Source of the DNA: Oscillospiraceae bacterium
GTDB lineage: Bacteria; Bacillota; Clostridia; Oscillospirales; Oscillospiraceae
NCBI GenBank assembly: GCA_018265835.1
Contig: JABLYK010000033.1
Span: 1-22,518 of the forward strand
Direction of reading: 5' to 3'
Length of the DNA: 22,518 nucleotides
Shown: positions 14,423 through 20,380 of the stretch, one piece after another
Layout of the letters: every line of letters begins with the position of its first letter
How positions within the stretch are numbered: the stretch's first letter is position 1
Notes under the pieces: model-generated
Told to the model about the DNA's origin: nothing
Database searches by the model: none
The model's input: only the letters and a program-made list of their open reading frames with translations
Position numbers and translations under genes: made by a program

Positions 14423-15658
14423 TCAGGCGTGCTGCTTTACAGCCTTGCTGTCAACAAGCTTCTCAATGGCGTCTTCGGAATAGCCGTGCTCGCGCAGAAT
14501 CTCCGCAGTATTTTCGCCGAGCATCGGGGCCTGCTTGACCTCGACGATACCGGTGTTATCGGAGCGGATGCACGGGCGGATCATCTTGATCTCTTTCCCG
14601 TTTGCATACTTCATGGTGTGCACGTAATCGTTGGCAATCGCCTGCTCGTCCTCCAGAACCTCCGGATAGGTATAGAGCTTCTCGCAGCAGAGATCATGCG
14701 CTGCAAACAGCTCGCACCATTCATCGGCGGTCTTGGTGGCGAAGATCTTTTCAAAACGCTCGATGACGGGCGCGCAGACCTCAATCTTGTTGAAGTTCGG
14801 GCGGGACATATACACGGGATTTTCCAGCATGTCTTCCGCGCCGATGATCCGGTAGAAGGTGGGCACGTCACGGTCAAAGGCGGTGACCTGCGGCATGAAC
14901 CAGTGGCCGTCCTTGCACTTATACGGTGCGCCGAAGGGGCTGGAAAGCTCTCTGGTTTTGGGATACATATAGCCGAACTGCGTGCCGCCGATCAGAATGT
15001 TTTCCATCCAGAGCGCCGTGCCGTACAGCGGAATGGTGATGCGGTCGCCCTTGCCGGTCTCTCTGGACTTGAGCAGCGCGGACATGCAGCCTGCCATGAG
15101 CGCCATGGCGCAGGCGGTGTCGCCAACGCCCATGGGCATATACAGGGGGATCGCTTCCTCACCGCCGCGGCTGACGACCTGGCTGTACATAAAGCCGCCG
15201 CGTGCCCAGAAGGCAGTGTTGTCATAGCCGGGCTTGTCCTTATCGGGGCCCTTTTCGCCATAGCCGATCAGCTGGCCGACAACGAGCTTCGGGAACTTTT
15301 CCTTGAGCGTATCGTAGTCCAGCCCCAGATGACGCAGGCCGTTGGTTCTCGTGTTGGTGATGAAGATATCCGCATCCTCCAGCACTTTGTACATGACCTC
15401 GAGGCCTTCGGGGTCTTTCAGATTCACAGAAATGCTGCGCTTGTTTGCATTCAGGGTGTCGAACATGGGGTTGTAGTCTTCGGCAACCGGGGCGCCGACA
15501 GCGGCGGGCCAGCGGCGGAACGTGTCGCCGATGCCGGTGTTTTCCACCTTGATTACTTCTGCGCCGAGATCCGCCATCATGCGGGTGCAGGTAGCGGCTG
15601 CCACCATAAGGCCGAGTTCGACGACCTTTACGCCTGAGAGAGGTCCATTGATAGACAT
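14423..15658 (-). CDS. Class III (CaiB/BaiF) CoA-transferase, second of a tandem pair
   Basis: 411 residues from ATG 15658, which has AAGGAG 7 bases upstream; an ATG two codons earlier is only one base from that site. Family III signatures: GPLSGVKVVELGLMVAAATC at the N-terminus, MMADLGAEVIKVEN, LNANKRSISVNLKDPEG, GYGEKGPDKDKPGYD, and GVGDTACAMALMAG containing Asp180, which aligns with the catalytic Asp that forms the acyl anhydride. GKGDRITIPLYGTALW follows. Such enzymes move CoA between acyl-CoA donors and free acids; the closest remembered relatives are HadA and FldA of Stickland fermentation. It is the last gene of the operon, 44 bp after its paralogue. Substrate unknown. Confidence 0.92.
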   Translation of the reverse strand: MSINGPLSGVKVVELGLMVAAATCTRMMADLGAEVIKVENTGIGDTFRRWPAAVGAPVAEDYNPMFDTLNANKRSISVNLKDPEGLEVMYKVLEDADIFITNTRTNGLRHLGLDYDTLKEKFPKLVVGQLIGYGEKGPDKDKPGYDNTAFWARGGFMYSQVVSRGGEEAIPLYMPMGVGDTACAMALMAGCMSALLKSRETGKGDRITIPLYGTALWMENILIGGTQFGYMYPKTRELSSPFGAPYKCKDGHWFMPQVTAFDRDVPTFYRIIGAEDMLENPVYMSRPNFNKIEVCAPVIERFEKIFATKTADEWCELFAAHDLCCEKLYTYPEVLEDEQAIANDYVHTMKYANGKEIKMIRPCIRSDNTGIVEVKQAPMLGENTAEILREHGYSEDAIEKLVDSKAVKQHA

Positions 15659-15702
15659 AAGCATACTCCTTTTCTTTGTTTGTTTATTATGACGAACTGC
15701 GT

Positions 15703-16914
15703 TTACTTGACGGCGCCGCTCTCCGCCAGAGCGCCGATCTCCTCAGCGGAATAGCCCATTTCGCCGAGGACTTCCCCGGTGTGCTCGCCGAGCTTCGGAG
15801 CCCGGTTATATTCCGGCAGACCAAGGTTTTCACTGCGGAGGGACGGACGCACGAGAATGCTCTCGGCGCCGTTGTCATGCTTCATCTTGTAAACGTAGTC
15901 GTTTTCGATTGCAATGGGGTCGTTGAGCGCTTCGTTGAAGGTCTGGGCGATCTCGTAGCAGAGATCGTGTGCCTCAAACTGCTCTTTCCAGTATACAGCC
16001 GGGTGCTGCTTGAAGCTTTCTGCAAACAGCTGATACAGATATTCGGAAACCTCCGGCTTGTTCATGCTGGGCCGGTTGTTGTACAGGGGGTCTTCCAGCA
16101 GCTCTGAGTGGCCCATCAGAGCAAGGAAATTGGGGTAATCCTTCGGGAAGTTCACCACGTTGGGATTGAACCAGCGGCCGTCCGAGCACTCATACGCTGC
16201 GCCGACCGGGGACTGCGTGAAGCGATTTTTCGGATACGCATGGCCAAACTGTGTGCTCTCGATCATCTGGGAGCCCATCCAGAGACCGGTTCCAAAGAGA
16301 CTGATGCTGACCCGGTCACCCTTGCCGGTCTTTTCCCGCGCGAGGAGCGCCGCATTGATCGCTGCCATCAGGCCCATTGCGACGGGGATGTCTCCGGCGC
16401 CCATCAGCGGCAGCGTCGGCGCATAGTGCCCCTCGTTGATGAGCGAAATGTCGTGCGTAAAGCCGCAGCGCGTCCACAGGGACATGGTGTCGTAGCCGGG
16501 GCGGTTGACCTCGGCGCCCTTCTCACCGTAGGCGACGAGATTGGCGATGACGAGCCGGGGGTACTTCTGCATCAGTGTTTCATAATCCAGACCCAGAGAA
16601 ATGAGCGCCTGATTTCTGGTGTTGGTCAGAAAGACGTCCGCGTCGGCGAGCATCCTGTGCAGAATGGCGACGCCCTCCGGAGTTTTGAGGTTGATTACGA
16701 TGCCGCGCTTGTTTGCGTTGAGGGAATCGAACAGGGGGTTGCAGTCCATGTCAACCGGGCACTTGTAGGCCCGGCCGAAGTTCCGGTAGCCGTCGCCGGC
16801 CGGCGGTTCGACTTTGATCACATTGGCGCCAAAATCGGCCATCATACGCCCGCACGAGGAGGCGGCGATGTAGGTGGAAAGCTCAACGACTTTGATTCCT
16901 TCCAGTGGTTTCAT
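15703..16914 (-). CDS. Class III (CaiB/BaiF) CoA-transferase, first of a tandem pair
   Basis: 403 residues; ATG follows AAGGGA by 6 bases. It begins MKPLEGIKVVELSTYIAASS and has MMADFGANVIKVEPPAGDGY, LNANKRGIVINLKTPEG, VAYGEKGAEVNRPGYD and GAGDIPVAMGLMAAINAAL with Asp175 at the catalytic position, then GKGDRVSISLFGTGLW. It is clearly paralogous to the next gene, yet differs throughout, so the duplication is not recent. Both keep the Asp, so either may work alone, or they may form a mixed dimer as reported for some class III transferases (BbsEF). It is separated from the FixB-like gene by 187 bp that holds a possible internal promoter. Confidence 0.92.
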   Translation of the reverse strand: MKPLEGIKVVELSTYIAASSCGRMMADFGANVIKVEPPAGDGYRNFGRAYKCPVDMDCNPLFDSLNANKRGIVINLKTPEGVAILHRMLADADVFLTNTRNQALISLGLDYETLMQKYPRLVIANLVAYGEKGAEVNRPGYDTMSLWTRCGFTHDISLINEGHYAPTLPLMGAGDIPVAMGLMAAINAALLAREKTGKGDRVSISLFGTGLWMGSQMIESTQFGHAYPKNRFTQSPVGAAYECSDGRWFNPNVVNFPKDYPNFLALMGHSELLEDPLYNNRPSMNKPEVSEYLYQLFAESFKQHPAVYWKEQFEAHDLCYEIAQTFNEALNDPIAIENDYVYKMKHDNGAESILVRPSLRSENLGLPEYNRAPKLGEHTGEVLGEMGYSAEEIGALAESGAVK

Positions 16915-16981
16915 TCAGAGTCCCTTCTTTCGTTTGAAATCGTTGAACGGCAGGGAAAGTCGCACAGCGCTTTTTGTTTTT

Positions 16982-17010
16982 ATCGTAGCAGAACCGGATG
17001 GACGCAGCAA
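16982..17010 (-). promoter_or_regulatory. Possible internal promoter for the two CoA-transferases
   Basis: On the minus strand, TTGCTG (17005-17010) and TACGAT (16982-16987) are 17 bp apart, about 67 bp before the start codon. A TGTTACA motif on the plus strand at 17018-17024, within the palindrome TTGTTACAA, is shared with the putative activator sites near 20281-20310. The interval 16915-17101 holds no gene. Confidence 0.4.
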
Positions 17011-17101
17011 CGTCGATTGTTACAAATGCAACGCACTTACAGGGGGCCAGCGGACAGCAAATCCGCACTCCGAAGCTGCGTATGGCTTGCGGGACGGGCG
17101 G

Positions 17102-18010
17102 TTACCCTTTGAGCTTTTCCGTCAAAAGAGGGAGAACGGCAGAGAGGTCGCCAACGATGCCATAGTCACAGTTGGCGAAGATGGGGGCGTGCTCATCCTT
17201 GTTGATGGCAATAATCGTCCCGGCGTCCTTGACGCCGACCATGTGCTGAACCTGTCCGGAGATGCCGGCGGCGATATAGAGGGCGGGCTTGATGACCGCG
17301 CCGGACACGCCAATGTAGCGGGCGCAGGGAAGCCACTTTTCCTCTTCGGCGAGCGGACGGGTGCAGCCAATCTCCGCGGAGAGTGCGGCGGCAAGATCGT
17401 TTGCCAGGGAGAGACTCTCCTCAGTGGAAAAGCCGCGGCCGACGCCGACGACCTTATCGGCGGCGTTCAGATTCGCAGCGCAGACGACCTTGGCCGTCCT
17501 GCCTGCAAAGCGGATCCCGGCGTTTTCGGGGACAGAAACGTCCACGATCTCTGCGGCAGGCTCGGAGGCCGCCGCCTTGAAAAGCCCGGCTGCGGGGCAG
17601 ACAACGGCGGCGCCGGAGGCGTGCTCCGTTTTCTCGGCGCTTCCGCCATAGACCATCTTTTTGATCTGGACGCCGCCTTCGGTGCAGAGGGCGCTGGCGT
17701 CTGCCAGCACACTCGTGCCGAGCGCGGCTGCTGCTGCCGCAGCGGCCAGACGCCCGTTTTTGCTGGGTTCCACCAGCACGAGATCGACAGCGGCTTTGCT
17801 CACCAGCTCCAGAACGGTCGGGATCAGCGCGGCAAAGGACTGGTTTTCCGCGTCGCCCAGATAGTATGCAGTGTCCGCGTTCACGGCGGCAGAGCGCTCA
17901 CCGGTGTATGCGAGCAGAACCCGCTCGCCGAGCGTTCTGGCGCCGGTGGTCAGCTCGGCGATCGCGCTCTTCTGAGTGGCAATCACGAATACGGTGGATA
18001 ATTTGCTCAT
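17102..18010 (-). CDS. etfA: Electron transfer flavoprotein alpha subunit, FixB-like
   Basis: 302 residues; ATG follows GAGGAGGG by 7 bases. The protein pairs with the beta subunit to carry FAD and feed electrons to the acyl-CoA dehydrogenase. The C-terminal FAD domain is well kept: VGVGRGFSTEESLSLANDLA, GCTRPLAEEEKW, then AAGISGQVQHMVGVKDAGTI at about 247-266 and IAINKDEHAPIFANCDYGIV near the end. The middle stretch IKKMVYGGSAEKTEH and the overall size resemble E. coli FixB of carnitine reduction more than the EtfA of fatty-acid oxidation. It starts 13 bp after the etfB stop. The N-terminal region is short and Ala-rich. The FixB resemblance is from memory of the sequence. Confidence 0.93.
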   Translation of the reverse strand: MSKLSTVFVIATQKSAIAELTTGARTLGERVLLAYTGERSAAVNADTAYYLGDAENQSFAALIPTVLELVSKAAVDLVLVEPSKNGRLAAAAAAAALGTSVLADASALCTEGGVQIKKMVYGGSAEKTEHASGAAVVCPAAGLFKAAASEPAAEIVDVSVPENAGIRFAGRTAKVVCAANLNAADKVVGVGRGFSTEESLSLANDLAAALSAEIGCTRPLAEEEKWLPCARYIGVSGAVIKPALYIAAGISGQVQHMVGVKDAGTIIAINKDEHAPIFANCDYGIVGDLSAVLPLLTEKLKG

Positions 18011-18023
18011 CTTGTTACCCTCC

Positions 18024-18791
18024 TCAGATAAAGTTGCGAAGCTGATTGACGACCGCTTCGATATGCGCCTCGTCGTCTGCGGGCTTCACGATGCAGGCGC
18101 GCTCCGTCTGCTCGGGCGCGAGGACGCTGTCAACGACGGTCCGGTTCTCCGCCTGCGCGCAGACTTCCCCGGCGGACCAGACCGCAAACGGCTTTTTACC
18201 GGCTGCGAGAATGTCCTTCATCGACGCCAGACGCGGCACGCAGATGTCGCTGGATACGCTGACGGCGGCGGGGAGAGACAGCTCAAGCAGTTCGACCGAA
18301 TCCTCCAGATTGCGGCCGACCTCCAGCCTGCCGTTCGCCTCGCGGATGGAATTGACGGCGTTGATGGTCGTCCAACCCAGCAGCGTGCCGACGAGCACAC
18401 CGGTCTGCTGCGCGTACATGTCGCCGGAGCCTTCGCCGAAGAGCACCAGATCGACGTCTCCGATCTTCCGGATCGCCTCCGCCAGGATCGCGGCGGTGCG
18501 GTACCCGTCCGCCTGCCCGGCGTCGGCGGCCTTAACCGCGACCAGCTCCTGAGGCCCGCGGGAAAGGATGCCCTTTCTCAGCTTGGAGTTTTCGATGATG
18601 TCGCCGCCGAAGGTCAGGGCGATCAGACAGTTGTCCGCACTGGCTTCTTTCAGCCGGGCGGCGGCCTCCACAGCGTTGAGATCGTAGGGGCCGATCTCCC
18701 ATTCGGCGGAGCCAAAGTCGAGCTGCCGGCCGGATTTGACCGTTAATGATTCCGCGCTGGGAACCAACTTATAGCAAACTACAATTTTCAT
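18024..18791 (-). CDS. etfB: Electron transfer flavoprotein beta subunit, FixA-like
   Basis: 255 residues, the same size as FixA (256). It starts MKIVVCYKLVPSAESLTVKS and has WEIGPYDLNAVEAAARLKEA, LRKGILSRGPQELVAVKAAD, GDVDLVLFGEGSGDMYAQQT and GVLVGTLLGWTTINAV. This beta-subunit pattern, with DLNA and the nucleotide-binding loops, resembles remembered E. coli FixA along its whole length, including the end of the core (MKDILAAGKKPFAVWSAGEV). Ribosome site AAAGGAAAGG precedes the ATG. It sits 54 bp after the dehydrogenase gene. With the alpha subunit it should transfer electrons to or from the CaiA-like enzyme. Whether the complex bifurcates to ferredoxin is unknown. The FixA name does not imply nitrogen fixation. 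Confidence 0.94.
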   Translation of the reverse strand: MKIVVCYKLVPSAESLTVKSGRQLDFGSAEWEIGPYDLNAVEAAARLKEASADNCLIALTFGGDIIENSKLRKGILSRGPQELVAVKAADAGQADGYRTAAILAEAIRKIGDVDLVLFGEGSGDMYAQQTGVLVGTLLGWTTINAVNSIREANGRLEVGRNLEDSVELLELSLPAAVSVSSDICVPRLASMKDILAAGKKPFAVWSAGEVCAQAENRTVVDSVLAPEQTERACIVKPADDEAHIEAVVNQLRNFI

Positions 18792-18845
18792 TTTGCCTTT
18801 CCTTTTCTGAAGAAACTGATGATGTAAGGGCTGACAGGCGCGCGC

Positions 18846-20012
18846 TTATTTCGCGGCGGCCTTCAGCGCCTCCTTGATGAGGCTGCGGGCGGAGGAGTGA
18901 ACCATGACTTCTTCGGTGCCGGCGTAGATTCTGGCGCCGCGCTGGTCTCTCCACAGGCGCGCGATCCGGCAATCGTTGGTGTAGCCGATGCCGCCCATGA
19001 TCTGCATGGCGTCGTCGATGACTTCAAACGCAGCCTTGCCCGTGTAGCGCTTCAGCAGAGAGGCGTCCACGCTGATTGATTCGCCGCGCTGCTTTTTCCA
19101 GGCGCACTTGAGCAGCATGTTGACCATGTTGTCGCACTTGATTTTCATATCGGTGATCTTTTCCTGAATGATCTGGAACTCGCCGATGGTCTTGTGGAAC
19201 TGCACGCGGGTTCCGGCGTACGCCACCGCGTCATTGTAAGCGCACTGCGCCATGCCGACGTTGGAAATGCAGGTGAACAGACGCTCCGTCTCAAAATTCT
19301 TCATCAGCTGGTAGAAGCCCCTGCCCCTGGTGCCGACGAGCGCGGATTCCTCGACTTCGACGTTGTTCAGATACACCTCGCAGGTGGGCATGCAGTGGCA
19401 GCCGACCTTGTCGAGCACGGAGATTTTGACGCCGGGCGCATTCAGCGGAACGAGGTACCAGCTCATGTCCTTGTAGGGGTTTTCCAGATCCTCGTATTCG
19501 CGTGCGATGCACATCATGTAGGGAGAAACGGTCGCAAAGGTGTTGAAGGTCTTGTGGCCGTTGATGTAGACCTTGCCGTCCTTGTGGGTGGCTCTGGTCG
19601 TCATGGCGCTGTTGTCGGAACCGGCCTGAGGCTCGGTAAAGCCGAGCGTGTAGGGCTTGATGCCGGACTTCGCAAGAGCAATGATGGTGTCCTGCTGTTC
19701 TTTCGTGCCATAGGTCAGGATGTTGTCAATCTCCAGATTGCCGCCGGGCAGGGTCAGCACCGGCCAGCCCAGCTCAAAGAACTTCATCTTCATCAGCACG
19801 ATGGTGACGAGATCGACTTCTTCTCCGCCGTGCTCCTGCGGATAGTCCAGACAGTGGAAACCGGCTTCGACGAAGTCCTTGCAGGCTTTTTCGGGGAATT
19901 TGCGCGCTCTGTCGCATTCCTTGAAATATTCGTCATAGTTGCCGCGTTTCATAAACTCTTCCACTTGCTCCAACAAGAGCTCTTGTTCTTCGGTGAGAGA
20001 AAAATCAATCAT
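18846..20012 (-). CDS. Acyl-CoA dehydrogenase, CaiA-like (probable enoyl-CoA reductase)
   Basis: 388 residues from ATG 20012, preceded by AAAGGAG at 9 bases. An upstream in-frame extension to 20321 runs through the promoter and is rejected. The start MIDFSLTEEQELLLEQVEEF and YFKECDRARKFPEKACKDF match the CaiA pattern. FAD-domain motifs follow: YPQEHGGEEVDLVT, LGFTEPQAGSDNSAMTTRAT, VYINGHKTFNTFATVSPYM, RVQFHKTIGEFQIIQEKITD and AMQIMGGIGYTNDCRIARLW. The usual catalytic Glu of the YEGT motif is Ala364 here (IYAGTEEVM); CaiA also lacks it, having Gly. Followed by FixAB-like genes, it likely reduces an alpha,beta-unsaturated acyl-CoA. First gene of the sigma-54-controlled operon. Confidence 0.93.
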   Translation of the reverse strand: MIDFSLTEEQELLLEQVEEFMKRGNYDEYFKECDRARKFPEKACKDFVEAGFHCLDYPQEHGGEEVDLVTIVLMKMKFFELGWPVLTLPGGNLEIDNILTYGTKEQQDTIIALAKSGIKPYTLGFTEPQAGSDNSAMTTRATHKDGKVYINGHKTFNTFATVSPYMMCIAREYEDLENPYKDMSWYLVPLNAPGVKISVLDKVGCHCMPTCEVYLNNVEVEESALVGTRGRGFYQLMKNFETERLFTCISNVGMAQCAYNDAVAYAGTRVQFHKTIGEFQIIQEKITDMKIKCDNMVNMLLKCAWKKQRGESISVDASLLKRYTGKAAFEVIDDAMQIMGGIGYTNDCRIARLWRDQRGARIYAGTEEVMVHSSARSLIKEALKAAAK

Positions 20013-20073
20013 GCGTGTGTTCTCCTTTCGGCTTTTTCGTGTTTTTTGCAAAAACCTCACATCAGAACTAATG

Positions 20074-20089
20074 TGCAAAAAACGGGCCA
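20074..20089 (-). promoter_or_regulatory. Sigma-54 (-24/-12) promoter of the acyl-CoA dehydrogenase operon
   Basis: On the minus strand TGGCCCGTTTTTTGCA matches TGGCACG-N4-TTGCA at all but one specified base, with exactly 10 bp between the GG and GC. It lies 61 bp upstream of the start codon, and transcription should begin near 20063. The divergent gene encodes a sigma-54 activator, which makes a chance match unlikely. An imperfect palindrome (CACAT...ATGTG, 20058-20075) overlaps the presumed start site. Confidence 0.85.
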
Positions 20090-20260
20090 ACTCAAAAAAG
20101 AAATCAAAAAAATTTTCTGAAAGAAGCGATTTGAAAAACCGGACGGACACCGCGCGGCCATACGAATAAGCGGACAAAGCCGGAACCGGCCTGGACGAGA
20201 GCGCCGGCAGGCAGAGGGAACGGACGAGCGGCGCTCCGCTCCGAGTTCGTTGCTTTTTTG

Positions 20261-20290
20261 TTGACAAGAAGTGTACGCTTGTGTTACAGT
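20261..20290 (+). promoter_or_regulatory. Probable sigma-70-type promoter of the sigma-54 activator gene
   Basis: A perfect TTGACA (20261-20266) and TACAGT (20285-20290) are 18 bp apart. The -10 overlaps the first TGTTACA repeat, so the activator may regulate itself. Confidence 0.55.
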
Positions 20291-20340
20291 TTGAGAGAAA
20301 GCGTGTTACATTTGTGGACAATCACGGAAGAACGCGTACA
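20272..20340. promoter_or_regulatory. Putative activator-binding (enhancer) sites
   Basis: GTGTTACA occurs at 20281-20288 and 20303-20310, 22 bp apart, close to two helical turns. TGTACGC (20272-20278) and GCGTACA (20334-20340) form an outer inverted pair around them. They lie roughly 210-280 bp upstream of the predicted sigma-54 start, a normal distance for an enhancer. Binding by the adjacent activator is inferred. The rest of 20090-20260 shows no gene. Confidence 0.45.
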
Positions 20341-20380
20341 GTGAGACCGAAACGTTGTGTGTTTTTTTGATTGGGAGATG

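Noticed and set aside
17102..18791. Nitrogen-fixation role suggested by the FixA/FixB resemblance
   Set aside because: FixAB-type flavoproteins also serve carnitine reduction; no nif or fixCX genes are present and the neighbours are acyl-CoA enzymes.
20013..20321. A 103-residue N-terminal extension of the acyl-CoA dehydrogenase
   Set aside because: It would cover the sigma-54 promoter, and the family's proteins begin at the residue encoded at 20012, which has a ribosome site.
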